Shown: in pieces, positions 1-10,767 of the stretch
Numbering within the stretch: position 1 is the first letter of the stretch
Layout: the number at the start of each line of letters is the position of its first letter
Assembly (NCBI RefSeq): GCF_025336525.1
Contig: NZ_JAOCZP010000003.1
Location: 62,001-126,000, forward strand
DNA: 64,000 bases
Source: Chelativorans salis
Lineage (GTDB): Bacteria > Pseudomonadota > Alphaproteobacteria > Rhizobiales > Rhizobiaceae
Direction of reading: 5' to 3'
The notes under the pieces: generated by a model
Seen by the model: only the letters and a program-made list of their open reading frames with translations
Databases searched by the model: none
What the model was told of the DNA's origin: nothing
Position numbers and translations under genes: made by a program

Positions 1-304
1 CGGCGGAGGGCCGGGCGTGGAAGCGCTCGGCGACCTGGCGGGCAACAGCGGCCATGTCTTGAGCAAAATGCGCGAAGGTGTAGTTGCCGCTTTCAACCCA
101 GGCGCTTTCGCCGTGGCCGCGCTGGTCGACGGCGATCGCCCGCATGCCGCGTTCGGCGATGCTGCGGGCGGTGGCGTCCCAGGCGCGCCGTGTCTGGCCG
201 CCGCCGTGCAGGAAGATGACCGGGTGGCCGCCGCCGTCCCACAGCGTGGCGGCGAGGCGGTTACCCTCGGCGCCGGTGAAAGCGATCTCCCGCGGAGCGT
301 TCAC
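1..304 (-). CDS. alpha/beta hydrolase, partial (C-terminus outside window)
   Basis: N-terminal 101 codons of an alpha/beta-fold hydrolase that runs off the left edge. The visible part holds the oxyanion-loop motif HGGG near residue 33 and the DQRGHGES strand-turn typical of the fold; the nucleophile elbow lies outside the window, so the substrate cannot be guessed. The start is a GTG at 304-302 that overlaps the TGA stop of the upstream hydrolase (GTGA, 4 nt), so the two are probably translationally coupled. Two different alpha/beta hydrolases in tandem suggest a small catabolic or detoxification operon, but no specific reaction is supported. Confidence 0.8.
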   Translation of the reverse strand, partial: MNAPREIAFTGAEGNRLAATLWDGGGHPVIFLHGGGQTRRAWDATARSIAERGMRAIAVDQRGHGESAWVESGNYTFAHFAQDMAAVARQVAERFHARPSA

Positions 305-1056
305 AGAGGGTTCTCCTTCAGGAAATCGAGAACCCGCGCCTTGAAGGTGCGGTCACCGACCGACAGCATGTGGTCGCGGCGTTCGACGGCGAAGGCTTCG
401 CCGTGGGGAAGCATATCAGCGAGCGGCTCGGGCGCCCCGGCGATATCGTCCTTGGTGCCGACGGCGACGAGTGCGGGCTGGGTGATCTTGGCGACATCGT
501 CGGGGGTGAGGAGCTTGCGCGAGGTGGAGATGCAGGCGGCGAGCGCCTCGCGGTCGCTCTCCGTCTGGTCGGCAAACGTGCGGAACATGCGGCCGCGCTC
601 GTGGGTGATGGTGGCGGGGTCTTCGGCGAGCAGCGCGTCAGCGATGTCGTCCCACTCGCCGACACCCTCGACCATGCCGATGCCCAGGCCTCCGAAGACC
701 ACGGTGGCAACACGCTCGGGATTGGTCAGCGCCAGGAAGGCGGTGATGCGGGCGCCCATCGAATAGCCCATGACGTGGGCGCGGGGGATATCGAGATGGT
801 CGAGGAGCGCTGCTGCGTCCGACGCCAGCTTTTCCGGTGTGTAGGCTTCCGGGTCATGGCTTTTGGTGGAGCGGCCGTGGCCGCGGTTGTCGAGGGCGGC
901 GACGCGGTAGCCGGCGTCGCGCAGGGTCTTCACCCAGCCGGTCGCCACCCAGTTGACGAAATGGGTGGAGGCGAAGCCATGGATGAGGAGGACGGGATCG
1001 CCCTCCCCCTCGTCGATGAAGCCGATGTCGAAGCTGTCATGGGAGAAGAACTGCAT
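301..1056 (-). CDS. alpha/beta hydrolase
   Basis: 251-residue cytoplasmic alpha/beta hydrolase, a normal length for a single-domain member. It has the oxyanion HG at residues 26-27, the DNRGHGRS turn near 56-63, a nucleophile elbow GYSMG with Ser99, a candidate acid Asp203/204 and the catalytic His229 in RRDHM. The fold is certain; whether it acts as an esterase, haloperoxidase-like enzyme or C-C hydrolase cannot be told from the sequence. Its stop overlaps the GTG start of the next hydrolase, implying co-transcription. It lies 24 bp downstream of the DUF192 gene on the same strand. Confidence 0.88.
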   Translation of the reverse strand: MQFFSHDSFDIGFIDEGEGDPVLLIHGFASTHFVNWVATGWVKTLRDAGYRVAALDNRGHGRSTKSHDPEAYTPEKLASDAAALLDHLDIPRAHVMGYSMGARITAFLALTNPERVATVVFGGLGIGMVEGVGEWDDIADALLAEDPATITHERGRMFRTFADQTESDREALAACISTSRKLLTPDDVAKITQPALVAVGTKDDIAGAPEPLADMLPHGEAFAVERRDHMLSVGDRTFKARVLDFLKENPL

Positions 1057-1080
1057 GCGCCCCGCAAAGCTCTCGCCGCC

Positions 1081-1554
1081 TCAGTTGTCGCTGGCGACCG
1101 CATCGATAAGCGGATGGCGGAGGCGGTCGCCGATCTCAATCCCGGCTTTCTGCGCGGTTCCCGCTTTCAGTTCAAGCACAAACTGCGCGGCGACCGGCGG
1201 CGCGATACTGTCGGTGGAGAACGGCTCGCCTTCCTCGATTGCCCTCACCTTGCCGTCCTCGCCTATGAAGAGAAGGTCGAGCGGCATGGGCGTGTTCTGC
1301 ATCCAAAAGCCAAGCCGGCGGCTTTTCTCGAAGACGAAGAGCATGCCGTGGTCGTCGCTCATGGACTGGCGGAACATCAGGCCGCGAGCGCGCTTTTCGT
1401 CGGTGTCGGCGATTTCGATGGCGAAACGCTTCTCGCCGTTCGCGGTCTCGGCTACCAACGGATCCGGGTGGAGAGGAAGCAGCATCGGCTCCTGTGCCCG
1501 CGCGGCACCGATGTGGAACGCGAGCACCAGGAGAAACGACAGGATGTAACGCAT
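1081..1554 (-). CDS. DUF192 family secreted protein
   Basis: 157-residue DUF192 protein of unknown function. The N-terminus (MRYILSFLLVLAF...) is a good Sec signal peptide ending near AARAQ, so the protein is probably periplasmic. The conserved core is visible: RARGLMFR, the DDHGMLFVF segment, the FWMQNTPMPLD block and the GTAQKAGIEIGD C-terminal part. I chose the second in-frame ATG (1554) because it places the signal peptide at the N-terminus; a start at 1575 would add seven polar residues. It is followed on the same strand by two alpha/beta hydrolases and preceded by the cold-shock protein gene with a 27-bp gap. Confidence 0.88.
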   Translation of the reverse strand: MRYILSFLLVLAFHIGAARAQEPMLLPLHPDPLVAETANGEKRFAIEIADTDEKRARGLMFRQSMSDDHGMLFVFEKSRRLGFWMQNTPMPLDLLFIGEDGKVRAIEEGEPFSTDSIAPPVAAQFVLELKAGTAQKAGIEIGDRLRHPLIDAVASDN

Positions 1555-1581
1555 GAACTCCTCCGGACAGGGCAAGCCAGC

Positions 1582-2178
1582 TTAATGGGCCACTGGCAAC
1601 GTGCCCATATCCGGGTGAACTTCGGCAGCCATAAGGCCTTTCTCGCCGCGTCCGTACCGCACAAGCACCACTTGGCCAGGGCGCAGCTCCGTGATGCCGT
1701 AGCGGCGCAGGGTCTCCATATGGATGAAGATGTCCTCCGTCCCCTCCCCGCGCGTGAGGAAGCCGAAGCCTTTCGTGCGGTTGAACCACTTCACTAGGGC
1801 TCGCTCGAGCCCGCTTTCGGGCGTCACCGTGACGTGGGTGCGCTGGGCCTGGTCCTCGGCCGGATGCGTGGCGGTCGAAGTGTCCATGGATAAAATCTGG
1901 AAGGCCTGGAGGCCCTTTTCGCCCTGGCGGGCCAGACAGACGACGCGAGAACCGCTGAGCGCGGTTTGGAAACCGTCGCGCCTGAGGCAGGATACATGCA
2001 GGAGCACGTCCCCTACGTCCGGGCCGTCAGGCAGGATGAAGCCGAATCCCTTGGCCACATCGAACCACTTGATCGCGCCAGATATCTCGATGAGATCCGA
2101 CGTTTCTTCAGAATTGCCCGCCCCCCGGGCCTTTTCCTTGCTGGCAAGCCCTCGTGTCGTCGAGGAATTATCCTCCAT
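1582..2178 (-). CDS. double cold-shock-domain protein
   Basis: 198-residue protein with two cold-shock (CSD) nucleic-acid-binding domains. Domain 1 spans about 32-97, with RNP1-like KGFGFI at 43-48 and RNP2-like DVLLHVS at 57-63. Domain 2 spans about 127-193, with KGFGFL at 136-141 and DIFIHM at 149-154. The second copy of the conserved VKWFN start is intact; the first is diverged (IKWFD). Duplicated-CSD proteins are a typical alphaproteobacterial type, unlike the roughly 70-residue CspA of enterics. The N-terminal 30 residues are polar and probably disordered. RNA-chaperone or stress function is inferred from the family. About 225 bp upstream, shared with the divergent gloA, holds the promoter. 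Confidence 0.9.
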   Translation of the reverse strand: MEDNSSTTRGLASKEKARGAGNSEETSDLIEISGAIKWFDVAKGFGFILPDGPDVGDVLLHVSCLRRDGFQTALSGSRVVCLARQGEKGLQAFQILSMDTSTATHPAEDQAQRTHVTVTPESGLERALVKWFNRTKGFGFLTRGEGTEDIFIHMETLRRYGITELRPGQVVLVRYGRGEKGLMAAEVHPDMGTLPVAH

Positions 2179-2404
2179 GCGCTTTGCCTTCCCTCAAGTC
2201 CGCTGGACTGATTCTGTCCGCTGAGGATAGCATCGGTTGTTCAGGCCTTAGCAAGACCTGCGCGGGTATTTTCAACAGCGCCCGTGCATTAGCGCAGCCC
2301 GTTGTGATGCTGCCATAAAAGACAGCTTCATCATTTGGCCATTGCCCGGCGCGCCGCCCGCGCCCTATGTTCGGCTCCTGTCACGACAAGAAGGGAATTG
2401 AAGA

Positions 2405-2845
2405 ATGCGCTATCTGCACACCATGGTCCGCGTCCGCGACATCGACGAATCCCTCGATTTCTACCGCAATAAGCTCGGACTGGTGGAAAAACGGCGCTCG
2501 GAGAACGAGAAGGGCCGCTATACGCTCATCTTCCTGGCAGCGCCCGACGATGTGGACATGGCCGAGGAAACCCAGGCACCGCTGGTGGAACTTACCTACA
2601 ACTGGGATCCGGAGGACTACCAGGGTGGGCGCAATTTCGGCCACCTCGCCTATGAAGTGGACGACATCTACGAGACCTGCCAGCGCCTGATGGACGGCGG
2701 GGTCACCATCAACCGCCCGCCGCGCGACGGCCGCATGGCCTTCGTGCGCTCACCAGACGGCATCTCCATCGAGCTTCTGCAGAAGGGCGAGGCGAAGGCG
2801 AAGGCCGAGCCGTGGGCGTCGATGGAGAACACCGGCGCGTGGTGA
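2405..2845 (+). CDS. gloA: lactoylglutathione lyase (glyoxalase I)
   Basis: 146-residue glyoxalase I, which converts the methylglyoxal-glutathione hemithioacetal to S-lactoylglutathione in the cytosol. Four metal-ligand positions fit the family: His5, Glu62 (VELTYNWD), His80 (GHLAYEVDD) and Glu123 (ISIELLQ). Two beta-alpha-beta-beta-beta units are recognisable. The sequence is closest to the short, Ni-dependent type of gammaproteobacterial GloA by its [10 protein letters not shown] start and lack of insertions. It is followed 94 bp later by the carboxylase beta gene on the same strand, possibly in one transcript. Confidence 0.93.
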   Translation: MRYLHTMVRVRDIDESLDFYRNKLGLVEKRRSENEKGRYTLIFLAAPDDVDMAEETQAPLVELTYNWDPEDYQGGRNFGHLAYEVDDIYETCQRLMDGGVTINRPPRDGRMAFVRSPDGISIELLQKGEAKAKAEPWASMENTGAW

Positions 2846-2939
2846 TTGGGTGAGACAATAGGGATTTGGGCAGCGAGGCAGGCGGCGGCAACAGTATCTC
2901 CAGCTCCTGCTGCCTTGCCGCCCCATCCGAGGGAGGGAT

Positions 2940-4468
<1,529 letters not shown>

Positions 4469-4472
<4 letters not shown>

Positions 4473-4789
4473 GATTGACCTTGCGGCGGCCTAAGTCCGC
4501 GTGGCTGCGTCCGCTTGGGCTTGGCGCGCCTCGGCTCGATTATATTCCCGGTGGTGCCTTGAAAGAAGATTGCAGCACCCATTGCCAGCGCTGCCGTCAT
4601 TACCTGCGCTTCGAGTTCTGCCAGACTAAGGTCCTCGACCGGATGGCGCTCCTTTATCTCCGACGCGACGGCCGGCACGTTGACCGTGCCTTCGCGGTGC
4701 AATGCACGCTTCACGGCAAGCTGGAGTTCCGTTAGCAGACTGTCCGAGTACTGCCTTGCCATTGCCCGCATCCTGTTGATCCGCCGCAT
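4469..4789 (-). CDS. hypothetical protein
   Basis: Up to 106 residues, unrecognised. The central part is helical and mixed-charge ([17 protein letters not shown]..., then a [24 protein letters not shown] segment that is the only hydrophobic stretch). The C-terminus is basic and Pro/Arg rich. Starts at 4789, 4771 or 4762 are possible; the MARQYSD start (4762) looks most natural because the extra residues are Arg-rich. Its TAA stop overlaps the TAG of pccB in a tail-to-tail arrangement. Codon use matches the neighbours, which argues that it is real. No function is proposed. Confidence 0.6.
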
Positions 4790-5009
4790 CCGAACGATCA
4801 GCGGCCGTACAGAATAGGACCTTCCATCTCTCTATTCAAGAACTTTTCTTTTTATTTCAATTATTTAGTAGAATGAGCGCAATGCTTGGACCATACCAGT
4901 GTGGGTTACGAAGCCGATTACTCATTATGCGTTCTTGACTAACTGGCCGGCGCACCCACATATTTCGCACGCACTCAGCGACAATGATTGTTCCTGGTGG
5001 AGGTGAGGC

Positions 5010-5246
5010 TTGTCGACACTCGAGCGACCGGAACGCCTGCAAATCATGCTGAGCCCCGAAGAGCTGCAGGCGCTGGAGGATTTCAGGTTCGAAAACCGCA
5101 TGCCGAGCAGAGCCGCGGCGGTGCGGGAACTGCTGCGGCGCGGCTTGCAGTCAGGGGGATTCCTGAAAGTCGCCGCTGGCGCAAAATCGCAGGATTTCGG
5201 CGTCATAGACAATGATGCGACCGATCTGCCGCAGAACGATTCCTGA
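5010..5246 (+). CDS. ribbon-helix-helix-like small protein
   Basis: 78-residue protein starting at a TTG with a well-placed GGAGG (4999-5003). Residues 9-43 follow the pattern of a ribbon-helix-helix (CopG/Arc-type) DNA-binding motif: an LQIML strand, a first helix SPEELQALEDFRF, an MPSRAA turn and a second helix AVRELLRRGL. The tail is polar. Such proteins usually bind operators as dimers or act as antitoxins; no toxin-like partner is adjacent (the next gene is on the opposite strand and looks secreted), so a solitary regulator is more likely. The assignment rests on pattern only. Confidence 0.65.
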   Translation: MSTLERPERLQIMLSPEELQALEDFRFENRMPSRAAAVRELLRRGLQSGGFLKVAAGAKSQDFGVIDNDATDLPQNDS

Positions 5247-5286
5247 TGTGCGGCGCGCCGCTGGTTCGGCGGCGGTGCCTCCTGCG

Positions 5287-5628
5287 CTAGAAAAGCTTCG
5301 GGGGCACAAACAGGCAGATGGTGCGTGAGTTGTCATCGCCGGCAACGGAGCACCAGTGATAGACGCCGTCGGGCGATTCCTTCACGCGCCGGTCCGTATA
5401 GGCTACCACCTCGCCGGTCGGATTGATGACGTAGCCCTCTGGCCGTTCAGACACCAGCTTGGCAGGTATCTCGCGGCAGTCCTGGTTGGAGCAACAGGCG
5501 TAGGGATATGCCCAACCAGACTTGGCTTGGTGCGCAAAGCTTGAATCGGATAAGGCGGGAAGTATTAGCGGCAGCAGCAGTGTGGCGGCAAATCCGCGAG
5601 AAAGGAAGGTCGAGAGTGAGCCGTTCAT
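5287..5628 (-). CDS. hypothetical secreted Cys-containing protein
   Basis: 113 residues with an N-terminal signal peptide (hydrophobic residues 13-30, cleavage near SSFAHQ). The mature part of about 80 residues contains four cysteines: the CCSNQDC cluster, HWCSVAG and TICLFVPP. It is probably periplasmic with disulfides. The start is supported by GAGGA seven bases upstream. I recognise it as a conserved rhizobial type of small exported protein but not as a named family. It points towards the 78-residue regulator gene (convergent, 40 bp apart). Confidence 0.7.
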   Translation of the reverse strand: MNGSLSTFLSRGFAATLLLPLILPALSDSSFAHQAKSGWAYPYACCSNQDCREIPAKLVSERPEGYVINPTGEVVAYTDRRVKESPDGVYHWCSVAGDDNSRTICLFVPPKLF

Positions 5629-5857
5629 GGCTATTCCTCAAGAGGTTGTTCCTCCCAGGATCAGTCTCCTCCCGGCTCGTTAATCTTTTATTAGTAATGC
5701 CTAACATGATTCCTGGACTCGTGGCGATATAACGCTGCGCCTTGTTGATCGTTCCATTGCGGCACAACCTATTCCCTGCCGCCCGCGTCATTGACATTTT
5801 CGCCTTGGCGGTGTGGGTTCCGGGCAGATTACGCAGAGCGGACGGTGGCGAGGTAAA

Positions 5858-7171
5858 ATGGCTAGCATGACAAAGACCGATCTCGCGCGCCGGGTCTACA
5901 ATCACACATGGAAGCTCGATCCGATCTGCCGCAGCTTGTTGGACACGGATTTCTACAAGCTCTTGATGCTGCAGATGATCCGCGGCCTCTACCCGGATGT
6001 GAACGCCACCTTCTCGTTGATGAACCGCAACAAGAAGGTGCAGCTTGCGGCCGAGATCGACGAGGGGGAGTTGCGCGAGCAACTCGACCATGCACGCACC
6101 ATCCGCTTCACCAAGAAGGAGATGATCTGGCTGGCGGGCAACACCTTCTACGGCCGCAAGCAGATCTTCCAGCCCGATTTTCTCGCCTGGCTCGCTGATT
6201 TCCGATTGCCGGAATATGAGCTTCGGCGTCACAACGGACAGTTCGAGCTGCACTTCCACGGGCGCTGGGAGGAAACCACCATGTGGGAGATTCCGGCGCT
6301 CGCCATTATCAACGAACTGCGCTCGCGCGCAGCCATGCGCTCGCTCGGCCCCTTCGCGCTGGACGTGCTCTACGCGCGCGCCAAGGCCAAGGTATGGTCG
6401 AAGGTGGAGCGGCTGAAGCGGTACCCCGACATCCGCATCTCGGATTTCGGCACCAGGCGGCGCCACTCCTTCCTGTGGCAGCGCTGGTGCGTGGAGGCGC
6501 TGAAGGAGGGGATTGGCGAGGCATTTACCGGTACCTCCAACGTGCTCCTGGCGATGGACACGGATCTGGAGGCGCTGGGTACCAACGCGCACGAGTTGCC
6601 CATGGTGCTGGCAGCGCTTGCCGATACGGAAGAAGAGCTGAGGGCAGCGCCCTACCGAGTGCTCGAGGACTGGCAGACCTACTACGGCGGCAATCTTTTG
6701 ATCGTTCTGCCGGATACCTTCGGCACAGAGGCCTTCCTGCACGCAGCACCCGACTGGGTGGCCGGTTGGACCGGCTTTCGCCCCGACAGCGCACCGCCCG
6801 TCGAGGGCGGGGAACGCATCATCTCGTGGTGGAAGGAGCGCGGCCAGGACCCGCGCGAGAAGCTCCTAATCTTTTCCGACGGGCTGGACGTCGATACTAT
6901 CGAGCGGACGCATCGGCACTTCAAGGGCCGCGTGCGCACGGCCTTCGGCTGGGGCACCAATCTCACCAATGATTTCGAGGACTGCGCGCCGAAGGAGATT
7001 GACAGCCTCAAGGCTATTTCCATGGTCTGCAAGGTAAGCGAGGCGAACGGAAGACCGGCGGTGAAGCTTTCGGACAATCCGGAAAAAGCGACCGGCGATC
7101 CGCAGGCAATAAAGCGGTATCTGGAGATTTTCGGCAGCGAAGAGCGCGTGCGGCGGCCCGTCACAGTCTGA
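5858..7171 (+). CDS. pncB: nicotinate phosphoribosyltransferase
   Basis: 437-residue enzyme of the Preiss-Handler NAD salvage route, forming nicotinate mononucleotide from nicotinate and PRPP with ATP. Diagnostic blocks are [13 protein letters not shown] near the N-terminus, the FGTRRRHSF segment that carries the regulatory phospho-His region, GTSNVLLA, and the C-terminal [11 protein letters not shown] phosphate-binding block. ATG 5858 is preferred because GAGG lies upstream at 5850; ATG 5867 is an alternative, and an upstream extension to 5813 has no ribosome site. Length agrees with the proteobacterial PncB family. Confidence 0.95.
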   Translation: MASMTKTDLARRVYNHTWKLDPICRSLLDTDFYKLLMLQMIRGLYPDVNATFSLMNRNKKVQLAAEIDEGELREQLDHARTIRFTKKEMIWLAGNTFYGRKQIFQPDFLAWLADFRLPEYELRRHNGQFELHFHGRWEETTMWEIPALAIINELRSRAAMRSLGPFALDVLYARAKAKVWSKVERLKRYPDIRISDFGTRRRHSFLWQRWCVEALKEGIGEAFTGTSNVLLAMDTDLEALGTNAHELPMVLAALADTEEELRAAPYRVLEDWQTYYGGNLLIVLPDTFGTEAFLHAAPDWVAGWTGFRPDSAPPVEGGERIISWWKERGQDPREKLLIFSDGLDVDTIERTHRHFKGRVRTAFGWGTNLTNDFEDCAPKEIDSLKAISMVCKVSEANGRPAVKLSDNPEKATGDPQAIKRYLEIFGSEERVRRPVTV

Positions 7172-7237
7172 AGCGGTTAACAGAAGTCACCACCTGTCAC
7201 TGCCCCCTGGCCCGGTGGCCGTGCGCAGCGAGCCGGC

Positions 7238-9832
7238 CTAGGCCTCCCCTTCCAGCATTTCCTTCACCACCGTCGCCAACTGCTTGAGCGAGAACGGTTT
7301 TGGCAAGAATCCGAAGGTGGCGTCGGAAGGTAGGTTCTTGGCAAAGGCGTCTTCCGCATAGCCGGAGACGAAGATGAACTTGATATCGGGCTGGACCTTG
7401 CGTAGTTCGCCAAGAAGCGTCGGTCCGTCCATCTCCGGCATAACGACGTCGGAGACGACGATATCGATCTTGCCGTCGAGTTCCTTGAAAATCTCCAGAG
7501 CCTCCGTTCCCGAGCTTGCCTCGTGCACCTCATAGCCGCGTGAAGAGAGCGCGCGCACGCTGCCCATGCGCACGGCGTCCTCGTCCTCCACCAAGAGCAC
7601 GCGAGCGGAGCCGGAAAGATCTCGGTTCTCCTGCTTTGCTTTGTGGGCCGCCTCGGCCGCGCCGTTGGCCACAGCAACTCGCGCCGCCTCCACCTCGGCC
7701 GCACCTGGCACATGCCGTGGCAGGAAGATGTGGAACGTCGTTCCCCTGCCAACTTCCGAATCGCAGAAGATGAAGCCGCCCGTCTGCTTGACGATGCCAT
7801 ACACCATCGATAGGCCCAGCCCCGTTCCCTTACCCACCTCCTTGGTGGTGAAAAAGGGCTCGAAAATCTTCTTCTGCGCCTCCGGTGGGATGCCGGTGCC
7901 GGTGTCCTCCACCTCGACCACCACATAATCGGCCGGCGCCAGCTCGCGATAGGCAAATCCGGCGCAATCATCGGCCGTGATGTTGCGCGTGCGTACGGTG
8001 AGCGTGCCGCCTTCGGGCATGGCATCGCGGGCGTTGACGGCGAGATTCACCACCACCTGCTCGAACTGGCCTATGTCGGCTTTCACCGGCCACAGGTCGC
8101 GGCCGTGCTCGATATCGAGCTTGATATCGTTGCCGACCAGGCGGGAGAGCAGCATGCGCAGATCAGCCAGCACGTCGGTCAGGTTCAGCACCTCGGGACG
8201 CAAGGTCTGGCGGCGCGAGAACGCGAGCAACTGGCGCACCAGAGAGGCGGCGCGGTTCGCGTTCTGCTTGATATTCATGATGTCCGGGAAGGACGGGTCG
8301 GACGGCCGGTGGTTCGTCAAAAGCAGGTCGGAAGCCATGATGATGGCGGTGAGCACGTTGTTGAAGTCGTGCGCGATGCCGCCGGCAAGTTGTCCGACGG
8401 CCTGCATCTTCTGGCTTTGCGCCATCTGCGCCTCGAGTGCCTTCTGCTCCGTGGTCTCCACGGCATAGACGATGGCTGCCTCTTCCGCCCCCTCGCCGCC
8501 GCCCGGATCGGCCACAGCGTTGACGTAGAAGCGCATGTGGCGCTCCTCGTCACCGGGCAGCACGGTGTCGATGGGGGCGATGTCGGCTTGGCGCTGCTTG
8601 GCCTTTTCCAACGCCATAGCGAATGCTTCGCGGTCGCGCTCGTGCATGACCGTGTCGAGGCGGATGCTCCGGTCAACGGCGTCGCGGTCGACGGCACTGG
8701 AAAATAGCGACAGGAAGGGCGCGTTGGTGCGCAGGATACGGCCGTCATGGTCGACACTGGCGATCGCCATGGGAGTCGAGTTGAAGAAGCGAGTGAAGCG
8801 CACCTCGGAGGCACGCAGATCGGCCGAGGCGTCCTCGCCCAACGTGCGGTTGAGCACGATGGTACGGGTTGGACCGGGCAAGCCCTCCCGGGTGGCCGTC
8901 ACCCGGTGCATGAAGCGCACCGGAAGCGCCTCGCCGCGCACGGTGGCGAGATCGAGATCGATAACGGCGTTGCGCGTAGTGCCGTGCTCGGCCTTGACCG
9001 CCTGGATGAGCGCCATGCCGTCGCCGGCGACGATGTTGGGCAGGCTCAAGGCGCCGGGCACGAAATTGGCAAGGTCGATGCCCAGCCATTCGGCCAGTGT
9101 CGCATTGAGGTAGGTGACGCGGCCATCGGCATCCGCCGCGAAAAAACCGGCCGGCGCATGGTCGAGATGATCGATCGCCTTCTGCAGGTCGAGGAAGAAG
9201 CGCTCCTGCTCGGCACGCTCGTCGGAAATGTCGGTAAGAAGCCAGGCGGACAGCGGTCTGCGGTGGCCCGGTACTTTGAAAACGCGCGCCCAGGCGCGGT
9301 ACCAGCGGGCGCCGGGTTCGCCGCCGGGCCGGATTGGCCGGGAAAGACGGAATTCGCCGTCGCCTGGCAGCCCGTCGCGCAAGCTTGCCGCCAGCCGCTC
9401 GGTCACAGGGGCGGCTTCCGGGTTGTCGGACAGAAGTGCCTCGACAGTCTTTACGTCGGTGGCCGAGGTGGCGCCGGTAAGCGCGGCATAGGCGCGGTTG
9501 GCATAGAGGATGTTGCCCCTGGTGTCGGTGACCAGTAGGCCCTCGGCCATGGAATCGATGAAGGAGCGGGAGAGCTCGTCGCCGGTGGATCGCGGGGCGA
9601 TCTGGATAAAGCCGATGGCGCTGGCGAACAGGTATCCCACCCCGATCATGGCCATGACGCCGAGGACGCCGAGCAGAAAACCCTCACCGAGCCTTTCCTG
9701 GAAAAGCGCGAAGATCAGCGCCGATCCGGTCAACACGAGGATGAAGATGATGAGCCGCGTAATCACGCCTGGGCGCGCGCCCTGGTCGATGATGGGTGCC
9801 GTGTCTATTTCGCCGCCACTGATTTTGGCCAT
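7238..9832 (-). CDS. cckA: cell-cycle hybrid histidine kinase CckA
   Basis: 864-residue membrane-bound hybrid kinase. Two transmembrane helices (about 21-44 and 50-76) form a short hairpin without a large periplasmic domain, followed by three PAS-like regions (about 85-210, 220-335 and 345-470). The dimerisation/phosphoacceptor helix contains AGGIAHDFNNVL with His488. The HATPase domain (NLAVNARDAMPEGG, GTGIPPE, GKGTGLGLS) is followed by a C-terminal receiver (VLLVEDEDAVR, DIVVSDVVMPEMDG). This is the architecture of CckA, which feeds the ChpT-CtrA phosphorelay controlling the alphaproteobacterial cell cycle. The start at 9832 has AGGAA seven bases upstream; 9871 is possible. The gene is divergent from the FliO-like gene. 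Confidence 0.93.
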   Translation of the reverse strand: MAKISGGEIDTAPIIDQGARPGVITRLIIFILVLTGSALIFALFQERLGEGFLLGVLGVMAMIGVGYLFASAIGFIQIAPRSTGDELSRSFIDSMAEGLLVTDTRGNILYANRAYAALTGATSATDVKTVEALLSDNPEAAPVTERLAASLRDGLPGDGEFRLSRPIRPGGEPGARWYRAWARVFKVPGHRRPLSAWLLTDISDERAEQERFFLDLQKAIDHLDHAPAGFFAADADGRVTYLNATLAEWLGIDLANFVPGALSLPNIVAGDGMALIQAVKAEHGTTRNAVIDLDLATVRGEALPVRFMHRVTATREGLPGPTRTIVLNRTLGEDASADLRASEVRFTRFFNSTPMAIASVDHDGRILRTNAPFLSLFSSAVDRDAVDRSIRLDTVMHERDREAFAMALEKAKQRQADIAPIDTVLPGDEERHMRFYVNAVADPGGGEGAEEAAIVYAVETTEQKALEAQMAQSQKMQAVGQLAGGIAHDFNNVLTAIIMASDLLLTNHRPSDPSFPDIMNIKQNANRAASLVRQLLAFSRRQTLRPEVLNLTDVLADLRMLLSRLVGNDIKLDIEHGRDLWPVKADIGQFEQVVVNLAVNARDAMPEGGTLTVRTRNITADDCAGFAYRELAPADYVVVEVEDTGTGIPPEAQKKIFEPFFTTKEVGKGTGLGLSMVYGIVKQTGGFIFCDSEVGRGTTFHIFLPRHVPGAAEVEAARVAVANGAAEAAHKAKQENRDLSGSARVLLVEDEDAVRMGSVRALSSRGYEVHEASSGTEALEIFKELDGKIDIVVSDVVMPEMDGPTLLGELRKVQPDIKFIFVSGYAEDAFAKNLPSDATFGFLPKPFSLKQLATVVKEMLEGEA

Positions 9833-10029
9833 CCGTTTCCTGCCCGTCGCGCCGACTGCAAGCGGCCCCATGGTCTCCCCGCCATATATCAGGGCCAGAG
9901 GCATGCGCAAGGTCGGCAACGGTAACCGGCGGGCTCTCGACTATCGTGGCAGGTGGCGGATTCAACCTTGCCGGGGTGCATATCGACGCCTAGTTTGGCT
10001 TCCCTGACAGAAACTTGGCATGGAGCGCG

Positions 10030-10761
10030 ATGATGGGTGAATGGCTGGCAGGTCTGGCGGGGGAAAACTATGTCACGGCGATATTGTGGACCCTTGCCGC
10101 ACTCATCCTGCTCGCGATCGTCCTGATCGTTGTGCGCATGGTCCGCAACCGCGCCTCCGGCACGTTCGTCGCAGGCGGGCGCAACCGGCTGCCGCGCCTT
10201 GCCGTGGTCGATGCAACGGCGGTCGACAGCCAGCGGCGGCTGGTGCTGGTGCGCCGCGATGACGTAGAGCACCTGATTCTGATTGGCGGCCCGAGCGATC
10301 TGGTGATTGAGCCACGGATCGGCGCCCGCGACGGCGAGCCCACCATGATGCAGCGGCCGCCGCGCCGGGAGGCGGTCGCGCCTTCCGTGCCACCGCCCGC
10401 GCCGAGACCGCGCCCTACCCCGAACCTACGTGCCGTCACGCCTGCATCGGCGCCCGCCGCCCAACGACCCGTGCGCAGCGAGCCGGAGCGACCGGCCGCC
10501 CCGCCGATGCGGCACGCGGAGCCGCAGCCTGCGCCGCAAAGCGAACCGAAACCGGCATCCGCCGCGGGTGACGGCGAAGAGGACGCCGCTCTCGCCAGGG
10601 AAATCGATGTCGCGGTCGATGAACCGGTCAAGTTCGATGAACCGGTCAAGAAGGAGGCGGAGGAACCGTCGCCGCAGCCGCAGCGGGCAAACCTCTCCAT
10701 CGAGGACGAGATGAGCCGCCTATTGGACGATCTCGCCGAGGAGCGGAAGAAGGGGGGGTGA
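10030..10761 (+). CDS. FliO/MopB-like flagellar biosynthesis membrane protein
   Basis: 243-residue protein with one N-terminal membrane helix (about 15-38) followed by a basic RRDDVEHLILIGGPSDLVIE segment, the signature of FliO-type proteins that assist the flagellar export apparatus. Residues beyond about 100 form a long Pro/Arg/Glu-rich, presumably disordered tail, including a small direct repeat (DEPVKFDEPVK). A second ATG lies at 10033. No other flagellar gene is in the window, so the role is inferred from the local motif alone; in rhizobia such FliO-like genes are commonly found outside the flagellar cluster. Confidence 0.65.
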   Translation: MMGEWLAGLAGENYVTAILWTLAALILLAIVLIVVRMVRNRASGTFVAGGRNRLPRLAVVDATAVDSQRRLVLVRRDDVEHLILIGGPSDLVIEPRIGARDGEPTMMQRPPRREAVAPSVPPPAPRPRPTPNLRAVTPASAPAAQRPVRSEPERPAAPPMRHAEPQPAPQSEPKPASAAGDGEEDAALAREIDVAVDEPVKFDEPVKKEAEEPSPQPQRANLSIEDEMSRLLDDLAEERKKGG

Positions 10762-10767
10762 GGCCCG

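Noticed and set aside
370-1797. 475-codon rightward frame
   Set aside because: Antisense shadow of the hydrolase, DUF192 and cold-shock genes; spans three opposite-strand genes and has no domain pattern.
5010-5246. Toxin-antitoxin pair with the neighbouring gene
   Set aside because: The neighbour is on the opposite strand, carries a signal peptide and does not resemble a toxin.
5447-6742. 431-codon leftward frame
   Set aside because: Antisense to pncB and overlapping the secreted protein gene in another frame; His/Arg-rich without family features.
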